Shown: piece after piece, positions 1 through 10,484 of the stretch
Layout: every line of letters starts with the position of its first letter
Numbering within the stretch: position 1 is the stretch's first letter
Made by a program: the position numbers and the translations under genes
Notes under the pieces: generated by a model
Seen by the model: the letters and a program-made list of their open reading frames with translations, nothing else
Databases searched by the model: none
What the model was told of the DNA's origin: nothing
Source: Alphaproteobacteria bacterium
GTDB lineage: Bacteria; Pseudomonadota; Alphaproteobacteria; Micropepsales; Micropepsaceae
Assembly (NCBI GenBank): GCA_947473475.1
Contig: CANJBZ010000027.1
Span: 1-58,472 of the forward strand
Length of the DNA: 58,472 nt
Direction: 5' to 3'

Positions 1-2
1 CC

Positions 3-98
3 AATGTCTCCGCGTCGCTGAACGTGCGCCAAGACGCCAACAACCTTAAAGGCGTCACCGATATTCAGCTCCGCCTCGGCACCGGACTTAGATTTTAG
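3..98 (+). CDS. C-terminal end of an outer-membrane beta-barrel protein (partial)
   Basis: The frame starting at base 3 is open from the window edge to a TAG at 96-98 and gives 31 residues. They alternate polar and hydrophobic residues (…DIQLRLGTGLRF) and end in a terminal phenylalanine. That is the usual last beta strand and C-terminal Phe recognised by the BAM machinery in outer-membrane barrels such as autotransporters and porins. Only the tail is present, so the family cannot be named. It converges on the small lipoprotein-like gene on the minus strand. Confidence 0.5.
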   Translation, partial: NVSASLNVRQDANNLKGVTDIQLRLGTGLRF

Positions 99-324
99 TC
101 ACAGCCCCTCAAACAACGCCGTCGATAGATACCGTTCCGCGAAGGACGGGATAATCGTCACGATCTGTTTGCCGGCCATTTCCGGAATGAACAGGCAGAC
201 CGTATCGGTGGTCATTCGAACACGGTCCTCTCGCATGTGGCGGGGCGGACGATACCGGTTGATTCTGATTACATCCGGCAATCGCCAAAGCCATCGCCGC
301 CAGCAACATCGCATTGCGCTTCAT
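99..324 (-). pseudogene. small lipoprotein gene, apparently frameshifted
   Basis: An ATG at 324 follows a GGGGGCGAAT stretch that can act as a ribosome binding site. It opens with a lipoprotein signal (MKRNAMLLAAMALAIAGC, lipobox AIAGC). After about 30 residues this frame becomes low-complexity and non-protein-like, ending at 109. The neighbouring frame, ending at 99, instead reads a protein-like stretch (VRMTTDTVCLFIPEMAGK, then a C-terminal ALFEGL). The simplest reading is one small exported lipoprotein of about 70 residues with a single-base slip near a C-rich run around 236-250. It could be a true frameshift, a sequencing error, or a genuine short protein in the first frame. Confidence 0.4.
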
Positions 325-404
325 ATTCGCCCCCAGTTCACGGTTTCTCTGATCACCGATACGCAGGAGCCATTCTAGCCCCTCAACGGGAGAGGGGGGC
401 CGCG

Positions 405-3400
405 TTATTCCGCCGCGATGACCTGCTCGGCCTCGGACAGGTTCACCGACACGAGCTGGCTGACGCCCCGCTCGGCCATGGTCACGCCGAACAGCCGCTC
501 CATGCGCGACATGGTCAGCGCGTGGTGGGTGATGATGAGGTAGCGCGTATCGGCCAGCCGCGTCATTTCGTCGAGCAGGCGGCAGAAGCGGTCCACATTG
601 GCGTCGTCCAGCGGCGCGTCCACTTCGTCCAGCACGCAGATCGGGGCCGGATTGACCAGGAACACCGCGAAAATCAGCGAGACGGCGGTCAGCGCCTGTT
701 CACCGCCCGACAGCAGCGACAGCGTGGTCAACTTCTTGCCCGGCGGCTTGGCCAGAATTTCCAGCCCGGCTTCCAGCGGGTCTTCGGATTCGGTGAAAGT
801 CAGCCGTGCCTCGCCACCCTGGAACAGTTCCTTGAACAGCCGCTCGAAATTGGCGTTCACCTTCTCGAAGGATTCGAGTAACCGCTCGCGTCCCTCGCGG
901 TTCAGTGTCTGGATGCCCTTGCGTAAGTGCGCGATGGCGCCTTCCAGATCGGTGCGATCGGCGATTAAAGCCGTCAGCCGTTGCTCGTGCTCCTGGGCTT
1001 CTTCTTCGGCGCGCAGGTTTACGCCGCCCAGCTGCTCGCGCTCGGCCTTCAGCTTCTCGACTTTCTTTTCGGCCTGTTCGACCGGCGGCAGTTCGGAATC
1101 TTCCTTCAGCTCCGCGCGCACCACCAAGTCGGCGGGCGTGGCGTCGAGTTCGTCGCGAATGCGCGTGTGCAATTCGGCAAGCCGCGTGGCGGTGGATTCG
1201 GCCCGCGCTTCGGCGCCCGCGCGTCCTTCGCGCGCTTCGGTCAGCGCATGGTTGGCAGCCTTGGCGAGCTTATCGGCTTGGGCCTGCTCGGTTTCGGCGA
1301 TGGCGCGCGCGTCGGCGGCTTGCTTGCGGGCGCTTTCCGCCGTGTCGATGGCATCGCTGAGTGCCGAACGGCGCGTGGCGATGTCGGCGGGCTTGGCGTC
1401 AAGCACGGCCAGCTCTTCGTTCATTGCTACGATGCGTTCGGCCAGCGCATCGATCTGGCGCAAGGCGGCGCTGCGCCGGCCGGACCAACGGGTGTTCTCT
1501 TCCGTAATGGCGCGCAGCCGGTTGGTGCGGGCCAGAGCCTCGCGCCGGATCGTTTCCAAATTCGCGCGCGCTTCGCTGGCGGCGGTACGCGCATCGCTCG
1601 CAAGGCTACGCGCGGCGTTGAGCTGTTCCGCAAGGTGGGCGCCGTCCGGCAGCGCGGCCAATGCTTCGGCGGCGGCTTCCGTTGCCCGCCGCGCATTTTC
1701 GCGCACGGCTTCAAGATTTTTCAGGTCGGCTTGCAGTGTCGCCAGACGCCCGGCGCGTTCGGCGGCGAGCCGTGCGGCGCGTGCGGCTTCATCCTGCGCG
1801 GCCATTAATTCGCGTTCTGTGTCGCGCACGATGCGGACGGCGGCGCGTGCCGCTTCGGTGGAAGCTGCGGCATGCGTTTGCGCCGCGGCATAGGCGGCAT
1901 GCGCATCGGCGCGGATCGCTTTGACGCCGACCAATTCCTCTTCCAGCGCCGACAGCCGGTTGCGCTGTTCCAGGCGGATCGCCGCCTGACTCTTCGCGTC
2001 GGAGGATGAGGCATAGCCGTCCCAGCGCCACAGATCGCCGCGCTGCGAAACGAGCCGCTGCCCGGCCACCAAATTCTTCTGCGCGTCGCGGCCTTCTTCA
2101 GGCGTGACCACGCCGGTAAAGGCAAGCCGCCGCGTCAGCGCATGCGGTGCGCCCACGAAGTTCGACAGAGCCGTGCCGGCGGGCAGGGCGGGCGGTTCGG
2201 CATAGTCGCCGAGATCGCGCCAATGCTGCGGGGCGGATTCATCGAGCGGCGCGTCCAGATCATCGCCAAGCGCGGCGGCAATTGCCGCTTCGTAGCCCGG
2301 CTGCACCTTCAGCGCGTCGATCAGCGGCGGCCACAGATCGTTGCCGGTCGGACGCAGCAGATTGGCGAGGACGCGGATTTCCGCTTCCAGCTTGTGAACG
2401 TTGCGCTCAGCAATTTCCAGCGGCGCGCGGGCGGCGGTCTCGGCGCGTGCTGCCTCGGCTTGCGTGGTTTCCGCGGCTTCGGCAGCGGTGCGCGTTTCCG
2501 TCACGCGCCCACGCACGTCTTCGACACGTGCCTGCGCCGCGCCGACATCGGGTGAGTTCGCCACTTCTTGCGCGGCGGCATCGAGCCGAGGCTGCAACAT
2601 CCCGCGCTGTGCATCGGCGCGGTTGACCTGCGCGGTGCTGTCATTGCGGGCGCGTTCGTAGCTGGCGCGCTTGGCGTTCAGGTCGGCGAATTCCGCGTTC
2701 AGGCGTTCGAGCGAACGCTCGCGCTCTTTCAGCGCTTCCGACAGACGCTGCACCAGCTCTTCGGCTTCGGCGAGCTTGTCGACAGCATGTACGTTGGCGG
2801 CTTCGAGTTCCTGCGATTCGCCTTCGAGATCGGCAAGGGCGGAGGCGGCGTCGTGTTCCAGCGTGCGCTCGCGCTGTTGGTCTTGGTCCGCTACCCCAAT
2901 GCGCTGACGCAAGCGCTGCGCTTCATCGCGCGCGCGGGCTTCCTCCGCATCCAGCGCATTGCGCTCGTGCAGCAATCGCTGAAGGGCCGCGCCTTTGACG
3001 GCTTCTTCCTCGCGCAAGGGCGGCAACGCCGCCGCTGCATTGGCTTGGCGTGTGGAGGTTTGGCTTGCGGTTTCGGTGCGTTCCACGACCAGCGCCGCGG
3101 CGGCGGTCAAGGCTTCCGCCGCGCTCGATGCCAGTTTCTCCAAATCCTGCCAGCGCAGCAGAAACAGAAGCGCTTCGGCCTTATGGATCAGGCCGGACAG
3201 ATTGCGGTAGCGGACCGCCTGCCGGGCTTGGCGCTTCAAGCCCTGAAGCTGGCCTTCGACCTCCGTAATGATATCGTTCAAGCGGCCGAGGTTGGTTTCC
3301 GCACCCTTCAGCCGCAGCTCCGCTTCGTGGCGGCGCTGATGCAGGCCGGAAATGCCCGCAGCTTCTTCCAGAATGGCGCGGCGTGCCAGCGGCTTCTGAT

Positions 3401-3860
3401 TGATCAGGATCGAAATCTGACCCTGGCGCACCAGCGCCGGGGACGACGATCCGGTGGACGCGTCGGCAAAGAAAATCTGCACGTCGCGCTGACGGACTTC
3501 GCGGCCATTGATTCGGTAAACCGAACCGGCTTCGCGCTCGATCCGGCGGGTGATCTCGATGACGTCGAATTCGGTATAGGGGGCCGGAGCGCTGCGGTCC
3601 GTGTTGTCGATAAACAGCGTCACTTCGGCATTGTTGCGTGCCGGACGCGCGCCGCTGCCGGCGAAAATCACATCGTCCATGCCTGCGCCGCGCATGGAGG
3701 TCGGGCGATTCTCGCCCATCACCCAGCGCATGGCTTCCAGCAAATTGGACTTGCCGCACCCATTGGGTCCGACAACGCCCGTCAATCCCGGCTCGATAAT
3801 CAGCTCGGTCGGATCGACGAATGACTTAAAGCCACTCAGTCTAAGGCGGGTGAACTTCAA
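405..3860 (-). CDS. smc: chromosome segregation protein SMC
   Basis: SMC is the ATPase core of bacterial condensin; it works with ScpA/ScpB to organise and segregate the chromosome. The 1,151-residue product has the full architecture. An N-terminal ATPase half carries the Walker A GPNGCGKS at residues 31-38. Long Ala/Glu/Arg-rich coiled coils flank a central hinge at about 490-640. The C-terminal half has the ABC signature LSGGE near 1050 and Walker B CVLDEVDAP near 1075-1083. Length is typical for the family. It is the last gene of a minus-strand run after dciA and a thioredoxin-fold lipoprotein, an order common in alphaproteobacteria. Two long plus-strand ORFs lying across it are codon-bias shadows. 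Confidence 0.97.
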   Translation of the reverse strand: MKFTRLRLSGFKSFVDPTELIIEPGLTGVVGPNGCGKSNLLEAMRWVMGENRPTSMRGAGMDDVIFAGSGARPARNNAEVTLFIDNTDRSAPAPYTEFDVIEITRRIEREAGSVYRINGREVRQRDVQIFFADASTGSSSPALVRQGQISILINQKPLARRAILEEAAGISGLHQRRHEAELRLKGAETNLGRLNDIITEVEGQLQGLKRQARQAVRYRNLSGLIHKAEALLFLLRWQDLEKLASSAAEALTAAAALVVERTETASQTSTRQANAAAALPPLREEEAVKGAALQRLLHERNALDAEEARARDEAQRLRQRIGVADQDQQRERTLEHDAASALADLEGESQELEAANVHAVDKLAEAEELVQRLSEALKERERSLERLNAEFADLNAKRASYERARNDSTAQVNRADAQRGMLQPRLDAAAQEVANSPDVGAAQARVEDVRGRVTETRTAAEAAETTQAEAARAETAARAPLEIAERNVHKLEAEIRVLANLLRPTGNDLWPPLIDALKVQPGYEAAIAAALGDDLDAPLDESAPQHWRDLGDYAEPPALPAGTALSNFVGAPHALTRRLAFTGVVTPEEGRDAQKNLVAGQRLVSQRGDLWRWDGYASSSDAKSQAAIRLEQRNRLSALEEELVGVKAIRADAHAAYAAAQTHAAASTEAARAAVRIVRDTERELMAAQDEAARAARLAAERAGRLATLQADLKNLEAVRENARRATEAAAEALAALPDGAHLAEQLNAARSLASDARTAASEARANLETIRREALARTNRLRAITEENTRWSGRRSAALRQIDALAERIVAMNEELAVLDAKPADIATRRSALSDAIDTAESARKQAADARAIAETEQAQADKLAKAANHALTEAREGRAGAEARAESTATRLAELHTRIRDELDATPADLVVRAELKEDSELPPVEQAEKKVEKLKAEREQLGGVNLRAEEEAQEHEQRLTALIADRTDLEGAIAHLRKGIQTLNREGRERLLESFEKVNANFERLFKELFQGGEARLTFTESEDPLEAGLEILAKPPGKKLTTLSLLSGGEQALTAVSLIFAVFLVNPAPICVLDEVDAPLDDANVDRFCRLLDEMTRLADTRYLIITHHALTMSRMERLFGVTMAERGVSQLVSVNLSEAEQVIAAE

Positions 3861-3895
3861 TGTTCGCTTCCTGTTACGCCCGCCTTAAAGAAGGA

Positions 3896-4564
3896 TCACT
3901 TCTTTACCAGCGGGTCCAAAATCTTCTTCAAATCCGCGTAGCTAATTTCGCCTGCGTGGGATTCGCCGTTGATGATGAACGTGGGTGTGGAATTCACGTT
4001 GAACTTGGTCTGACCTTCCATCCAATTCCCATCGACCAGCGCCAGGTTCTTCATGTCGTCGGCGCAGGATTTGACCTGATCGGCGGACATTCCGGCGATG
4101 CGGCCCATTTGGGTCAGACCTTCGAGAATGTCCTCCTTGTTCAGCGTCCCATTGCCGTCAAAATCTTTGATCCAATTCATCTGATTCTTGAACAGCAGAT
4201 CAATGAACGAAAAGAATTGATCCCCAGGCAAACAACGTGCGACCGCCGAAGCCATGCGCGCCGCGCCATCCAGCGGATATTCGCGGAACACGACCTTGAC
4301 CTTGCCGGTGTCCACATAATCCTTGTTAATCAGGGGGATGACGTCCTTCTGGAAGGCCGCGCAGTGCGGGCACGTCATCGACGCATATTCTATGATGGTG
4401 ACAGAGGCATCCTTGTTGCCATGCACCATGTCGGTCGGCTTCAGCTCGACAGTGGTTCCGCCGGTCACGCGCGACAATGTGCTGCCGGATTGGCCGCAGC
4501 CCGAAAGGCCGAGCGCAAGGAGAACGGACGCAACGGCACTCAAGGCGCGAAGTTTGGTGTTCAT
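3896..4564 (-). CDS. DsbA-family thioredoxin-fold lipoprotein
   Basis: The 222-residue protein starts with a lipoprotein signal (lipobox LGLSGC, Cys near residue 23), so it should be membrane-anchored and face the periplasm. The mature part is a DsbA/DSBA-like thioredoxin fold. It has the redox motif CPHC in YASMTCPHCAAF near residue 65, a helical insert, and a cis-Pro region (STPTFIINGE) near the C terminus. Such proteins oxidise or isomerise disulfides in exported proteins. It sits 35 bases upstream of smc and 66 bases downstream of dciA on the same strand, so co-transcription is likely. Whether it is an oxidase (DsbA) or a reductase-type partner cannot be told from sequence alone. Confidence 0.88.
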   Translation of the reverse strand: MNTKLRALSAVASVLLALGLSGCGQSGSTLSRVTGGTTVELKPTDMVHGNKDASVTIIEYASMTCPHCAAFQKDVIPLINKDYVDTGKVKVVFREYPLDGAARMASAVARCLPGDQFFSFIDLLFKNQMNWIKDFDGNGTLNKEDILEGLTQMGRIAGMSADQVKSCADDMKNLALVDGNWMEGQTKFNVNSTPTFIINGESHAGEISYADLKKILDPLVKK

Positions 4565-4630
4565 CGGCGGATATCCCTTGGTCTTTCAGCTAAGTTTTGG
4601 CAGAGCGGGCGTCCGGGTTCAATCGGTGCG

Positions 4631-5128
4631 TCAAAACCGGCTTGTTTTCAGGGTTTTCACCCTGGCGCGCAGGCGGGCCAGACGGTCCAGGGCATCGGGC
4701 AGAGTGGGCGGGTCTGACTCCGCCGGGGGAAGCGGCGAGGGGTGATTCGGTGGTTCGGCGGGGGATTCGAGCCTGCCGGGGACCAGCTTCAGCCGTGCGA
4801 CCCGGTTGGCGCCGAGATAGGCGTTCAGCCGCTGCACCAACTCCCGGGTCTGGTGCTGGAGCAGAACGGCGGCGCCGGATTCGCATTTCAGCGTCAGGGT
4901 GGCCCCCGATTCGCCGTCCTGCCATTTCAGCGGCCGGGCGACGCGTGCCACGGCCGGGCCCGCAATGTCCGCCCAGCGCAGGACCAAGCCTGGATCGGTG
5001 AAGCCGGCCCTGGCAAAGGCGCCGCCCGTCTCATTGATGGCCACTTCCCCAGCGCCCCGTACCCAATTGTTACGGGGATAGGTGCGGGGAGAGTCTTGCC
5101 GGTCGGTCGGTTTCGCGCTTCTGCTCAT
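4631..5128 (-). CDS. dciA: DciA/DUF721-family protein, probable replicative helicase loader
   Basis: A 165-residue protein of the DUF721 (DciA) family, whose members help load or activate the replicative helicase DnaB in bacteria lacking DnaC. The conserved module spans about residues 35-110 (GLVLRWADIAGPAVARVARP, then LTLKCESGAAVLLQHQT and LNAYLGANRVARLKLVPG). A Pro-rich linker and a short charged tail follow. The DUF721–Dsb–SMC order with a divergent mutY recurs in alphaproteobacteria. Its ATG lies only two bases from the divergent mutY ATG, so each gene's leader must lie inside the other. Confidence 0.85.
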   Translation of the reverse strand: MSRSAKPTDRQDSPRTYPRNNWVRGAGEVAINETGGAFARAGFTDPGLVLRWADIAGPAVARVARPLKWQDGESGATLTLKCESGAAVLLQHQTRELVQRLNAYLGANRVARLKLVPGRLESPAEPPNHPSPLPPAESDPPTLPDALDRLARLRARVKTLKTSRF

Positions 5129-5130
5129 AC

Positions 5131-6273
5131 ATGGCCGTCCTCAAGAGACGACAGCATAAGCGGCAGGACCATGCGGAGGCGAGCCCCACGCTGGCTCTGC
5201 TTGCCTGGTATGATGTGTACAAACGCGATCTTCCCTGGCGCGCCAAGGCGGGCGAGGCTGCCGATCCGTACCGCGTCTGGCTGTCCGAGATCATGCTGCA
5301 GCAGACAACCGTCGCGGCGGTTGCGCCCTACTATCGTGCCTTCCTGAAGCGCTGGCCGACCGTCAAGCGGCTGGCGGCGGCTTCGCAGGATGATGTGCTA
5401 GGGGCCTGGGCTGGGCTTGGCTACTACTCGCGGGCGCGCAACCTGCATCGTGCGGCGCAAACCGTGGCCGGCGAGATGAGCGGGGTGTTTCCGGGATCGT
5501 CGGAGGCGTTGCGCAAGCTGCCGGGGGTGGGCGCGTACACGGCGGCGGCCATCGCGGCGATTGCCCATGGTGAACGCGTCGCGGCCATGGACGCCAATGC
5601 GGAGCGCGTCATTGCCCGCCTGTTTGCCGTGGAGGAGCCTCTGCCAAAGGCGAGGCAGACGCTGGCTGCCCTGGCGGAGCCGCTGGTGCCGGAAGGCAGG
5701 GCGGGGGATTTCGCGCAAGGTTTGATGGATTTGGGCTCTTCGATCTGCGTGTCGAAGAAGCCGCTCTGCGATGCGTGCCCGATTGCGGCGTTTTGTGAAG
5801 GGCGGCGGCGCGGAATTGCCGAAACGTTGCCGCGCAAGACACCTAAGGCCGCACGGCCATTGAAGCGGGGGGCGGCTTTCGTAGCGTTTGACGCCAAAGG
5901 CGCCGTCTATCTGGAACGGCGCCCGGAAAACGGCCTTCTCGGGGCGATGCTGCAGCCGCCTCTAAGCGAATGGCTGCCGGATTTCCCCGCCCGCACCCGA
6001 GCGCTGCAACAAGCGCCGTTTTCCGCAGGCTGGAAAAAACAGCCCGGCATCGTGCGCCACGGCTTCACCCATTTCGAACTGGAGTTGGAAGTCTACGTCG
6101 CCAGCTTTCCCGCTCGCCCCAATGGCGAGGGCATGTGGCTGAGCCCGAAGGAGCTGAAGACTGCCGCGCTCCCGACGCTGATGAGGAAAGTGCTCGCCTG
6201 CGCCAACGAGACCCCGTCGCTGCCATCGCTTTTGGACTTTGAACCATCCGTGAAGAGGGGAAGGTTACCCTGA
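5131..6273 (+). CDS. mutY: A/G-specific adenine DNA glycosylase MutY
   Basis: MutY removes adenine mispaired with 8-oxoguanine in base-excision repair. The 380-residue protein has the expected parts: the catalytic Glu53 in LSEIMLQQTTV; a helix-hairpin-helix LPGVGAYTAAAI at about 130-142 followed by catalytic Asp154 in AAMDANAERV; and the [4Fe-4S] ligands Cys206, Cys213, Cys216 and Cys222 (C-x6-C-x2-C-x5-C). A C-terminal Nudix-like domain at about 240-365 recognises 8-oxoG. No clear Shine-Dalgarno sequence precedes the ATG. The start is two bases from the divergent dciA start, so translation may be leaderless or nearly so. Confidence 0.96.
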   Translation: MAVLKRRQHKRQDHAEASPTLALLAWYDVYKRDLPWRAKAGEAADPYRVWLSEIMLQQTTVAAVAPYYRAFLKRWPTVKRLAAASQDDVLGAWAGLGYYSRARNLHRAAQTVAGEMSGVFPGSSEALRKLPGVGAYTAAAIAAIAHGERVAAMDANAERVIARLFAVEEPLPKARQTLAALAEPLVPEGRAGDFAQGLMDLGSSICVSKKPLCDACPIAAFCEGRRRGIAETLPRKTPKAARPLKRGAAFVAFDAKGAVYLERRPENGLLGAMLQPPLSEWLPDFPARTRALQQAPFSAGWKKQPGIVRHGFTHFELELEVYVASFPARPNGEGMWLSPKELKTAALPTLMRKVLACANETPSLPSLLDFEPSVKRGRLP

Positions 6274-6349
6274 TAGCGCGGCGGCCTTTTTGTTGAACGG
6301 CGGGCAGAGTAACTTGCAGCCATTGAAACATTCACGCTGGATCGAACCG

Positions 6350-7165
6350 ATGGGCAACCGAAAGTTAGTAACGCTATTGGTAGGCGCGGCCCTATGCGGC
6401 TGCGCCGGGGCGGCCCTGGCGGGCGACAGCAACGATGAGGCTCCGAATTTCGCGGGCGTTTGGGAGCGCGCCAACGAATCCCGGTTCTTTCCTGTGCCTG
6501 GGGACAATGAGGGCAAGCCCTTGGATCAGCTTCCCAGTAAAATTCGCGGCGTCGTCGCCGGCGACTTCAACAATCCCATACTTCAGCCCTGGGCGCGCGA
6601 GATCGTGAAACACAATGCCGAGCTGGAGCAGAAGCAGGAACATGTCGATACCGCGCACGGCACTTGCTGGCCGTCCGGCGTTCCCGAAGTGCTGAACCTG
6701 CGCGAGCCCGTCGAGTTCCTGCAGCAAAAGGACAAGATCACCATCATCTATCAGCGCGATCACCAAAGCCGGGTGATTTGGCTCACCGATAAGCATTCGC
6801 CGAATGTGAAACCGTCCTGGTACGGAGAATCCATCGGCCGTTACGAAGGTGACACGCTGGTGGTCGACACGGTCGGCCAGGCGGTGAAGCCGATGTCTGT
6901 CGTGGATTCTTTCGGCACCCCGCACACCGACAAGATTCATGTGACGGAGCGTTACCGTATCGTCTCCGACCAGCGCGGCAAGGGCTTGGAAGTCGTCTTC
7001 CGGGTGGACGACCCCGGCGCCTTCACCATGCCTTGGAAAGGTATGGTCACGTACCGCCCCAGCCGAGGCGGCAAGTTCGAGGAAGTCGTGTGCGCCGAAA
7101 ACAACCGCACCTTCGACGGCACCCTCATCGGCGAAATTCCCGAAGCGAAAACGGCGGATTTTTAA
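6350..7165 (+). CDS. exported protein of unknown function
   Basis: The ATG at 6350 is preferred over one at 6290 because it begins directly with a signal peptide (MGNRKLVTLLVGAALCGCAG, cleavage likely after ALA). The mature protein, about 245 residues, opens with PNFAGVWER and later has the block GESIGRYEGDTLVVDTVG and a YRIVSDQRG segment. I associate this pattern with a widespread family of periplasmic proteins of unknown function in Proteobacteria and Acidobacteria. No catalytic motif is evident. It follows mutY by 76 bases; no functional link is apparent. Confidence 0.7.
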   Translation: MGNRKLVTLLVGAALCGCAGAALAGDSNDEAPNFAGVWERANESRFFPVPGDNEGKPLDQLPSKIRGVVAGDFNNPILQPWAREIVKHNAELEQKQEHVDTAHGTCWPSGVPEVLNLREPVEFLQQKDKITIIYQRDHQSRVIWLTDKHSPNVKPSWYGESIGRYEGDTLVVDTVGQAVKPMSVVDSFGTPHTDKIHVTERYRIVSDQRGKGLEVVFRVDDPGAFTMPWKGMVTYRPSRGGKFEEVVCAENNRTFDGTLIGEIPEAKTADF

Positions 7166-7173
7166 AGGGCGTT

Positions 7174-7308
7174 TGTCATTCCCGGCGTCGTGACGCGGTT
7201 GGCGTCACGACGGGAAGGGAATTCATTTGTCGCCGTTTGCGCTCAAATCTTCGCCGATTGGGTTCCCTTCCCTCGCATCGCCTGCCGCGATGCTCGCCGG
7301 GAACGACA
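7174..7308. repeat. palindromic intergenic element bounded by TGTCATTCCCGGC arms
   Basis: Fills most of the 195-base gap between the exported protein and the DUF1801 gene. The outer arms TGTCATTCCCGGC (7174-7186) and GCCGGGAACGACA (7296-7308) are inverted and match at 12 of 13 positions. Inside lies a perfect 10-bp inverted repeat, GTCGTGACGC (7187-7196) and GCGTCACGAC (7202-7211), with a five-base loop. The transcript could fold into a large hairpin and act as a terminator. The GTCATTCCCGGC type of repeat is common between genes in alphaproteobacteria. Confidence 0.6.
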
Positions 7309-7360
7309 CACATCGTACGAAAATCCGCTTGAGCATACGCCTGATGCAAACCCTCCGCGG

Positions 7361-7759
7361 CTAGGTTTGCTTCGGCTTCTTTTTGCTGCCGGCGCGGGCG
7401 GCGGCATCCGACGCGTTCAGCGTCACAGCGGCTTTGATAAGCGCCTTGAAGGCTTTCTCGTTGATCTTGTCGTTTTCGCCGATGTCGATGGCGCGGCGTA
7501 TGTTGCCGTCCAAACTGGAATTGAACAGGCCTGACGGGTCTTCCAGAGACGCGCCTTTCGCAAATGTCAGTTTCACCGCGCTTTTGTAAGTCTCTCCGGT
7601 GCAGATGATGCCATCATGCGACCACACCGGAACGCCATCGGGCTTTGACGGCTTACGCCATTTCACTTCTTCGACGATGAGTGGGTCGCCTTCCTTTATG
7701 AGACGCCGCACATGCGCGAGGGTTTCATCCCGCCAATCAAGTGCGTTCTTCCGGTTCAT
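7361..7759 (-). CDS. DUF1801 domain protein
   Basis: A 132-residue cytosolic protein of the DUF1801 (YdhG-like) fold. Recognisable blocks are a helical N terminus (DETLAHVRRLIKEGDPLIVEEVKW), then KPDGVPVWSHDGIICTGETYK, VKLTFAKGASLEDPSGLFN, and a C-terminal helical part ending in a basic tail. Function is unknown; some members are described as iron-chaperone-like or heme-binding, which I do not claim here. The ATG at 7759 is chosen over a TTG at 7798 because GGGAG lies about 9 bases upstream of it. Confidence 0.72.
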   Translation of the reverse strand: MNRKNALDWRDETLAHVRRLIKEGDPLIVEEVKWRKPSKPDGVPVWSHDGIICTGETYKSAVKLTFAKGASLEDPSGLFNSSLDGNIRRAIDIGENDKINEKAFKALIKAAVTLNASDAAARAGSKKKPKQT

Positions 7760-7825
7760 AGAGGATTGCTCCCTTGATGCTTCGCAGCTCTTTGGCAAGC
7801 GGCGGACCTAAGTTATTATCTTTGT

Positions 7826-9451
<1,626 letters not shown>

Positions 9452-9472
<21 letters not shown>

Positions 9473-10087
9473 CCCAGGACTCACAGGACGCAACATCTGG
9501 TAGACGGGCGCAAAACTGCGACGGTGATGCACGCAGGGACCGAGCTGATTCAGCGCCACAAGGTGCTGCTGGGTGCCGTAACCTTTGTTGCTGCCCCAGC
9601 CATAACCGGGGAACTGTTCGTGCAAGGCGCGCATCATCCGGTCGCGCGTGACCTTGGCGATGATCGATGCGGCTGCAATCGAAACCGACTTGGCATCGCC
9701 TTCCACCAGCGTTTCGCAGCGGCAGGGAAGGGCGGGGGCATCGTTGCCATCCACCAGTGCGAAATTCGCCGCCACCGAAAGCGCCCGCACCGCGCGCGCC
9801 ATCGCCAGATGTGTAGCCTGCCGTATGTTCACCAGATCGATTTCATCGACGCTGGCTTCTCCGACGCCTACGATGCAGGCTTCCATGATGCGGAGGTAAG
9901 CTTCCTCGCGCGCCTGTTCGGTCATCTGCTTGGAGTCGTTCAGGCCCTTAGGGATCCGCTTGCGGTCCAGAATGACCGCAGCCGCCACCACCGGTCCGGC
10001 CAGCGGACCGCGCCCCGCTTCATCGACGCCGGCAATCGGCCCTTCGACCGTCTTCAGCCAGCGCGATTCATAGATGTAATGCGGCAT
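9452..10087 (-). CDS. rnhB: ribonuclease HII
   Basis: RNase HII cuts RNA in RNA/DNA hybrids, including single misincorporated ribonucleotides. The 211-residue protein shows the signature AGVDEAGRGPLAGPVVAAAVIL at about residues 19-40 with the catalytic Asp-Glu pair. It also has GLNDSKQMTEQAR, a further catalytic Asp in FALVDGNDAP, and SIIAKVTRDRMM followed by GYGTQQHL. Length fits type II enzymes. It lies directly upstream of ccrM on the same strand, a pairing often seen in alphaproteobacteria. Confidence 0.95.
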
Positions 10088-10246
10088 GGGTGGGCCCGGA
10101 CGTTCCTTCCCGAGTCATAGCCCAGTCGCGGGTATCCACCGCAAGCCCAATCGCGATTACCCACACACATCCCACCGGGCCACGAACGGGGCGCGGTGGA
10201 GAGGCGGCAGGGCTATCGCACATTCGAAAAATTCTGGCCGAAATTG

Positions 10247-10390
10247 CCTCCCCCTTGTGGGGAGGCCGAAATTGATCGCGCCTTACGCGAGCAATTTCGG
10301 GTGGGGGGAGACTGTCCGCGGCAATCCCCCCACCCGAAATCCCTCGCGGCTGAAGCCGCGAGGGATTTCGACCTCCCCACAAGGGGGAGG
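10247..10390. repeat. 144-bp palindromic intergenic element (family A, copy 1)
   Basis: Lies in the 397-base gap 10088-10484 between rnhB and the radical SAM gene; nothing else is recognisable in that gap. It is bounded by two perfectly inverted 19-bp ends at 10247-10265 and 10372-10390 (left end CCTCCCCCTTGTGGGGAGG), each itself nearly palindromic. Inner arms AATTTCGGGTGGGGGGA and TCCCCCCACCCGAAAT are also inverted, and a CCTCGCGGCT/AGCCGCGAGG hairpin sits near the right end. A second, diverged copy is at 28426-28556. It carries no ORF, as expected of a non-autonomous MITE-like or REP-like element. Confidence 0.75.
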
Positions 10391-10484
10391 TAATTCAATA
10401 TGCGATCCCCGTGCCACACGCGTGGGGGAAGAAACGGAGCGAATCGTTTTCCCGTAAGCTTTCTTATCTCCTCCAATTTAGCTG

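Noticed and set aside
2568-3824. 418-residue plus-strand frame inside smc
   Set aside because: Mirrors smc codons; no start context or recognisable domain.
7187-7211. Hairpin considered as a CRP/FNR-type operator
   Set aside because: The half-site spacing does not fit GTGA-N6-TCAC, and it sits inside a larger palindromic intergenic element, so a repeat or terminator is likelier.
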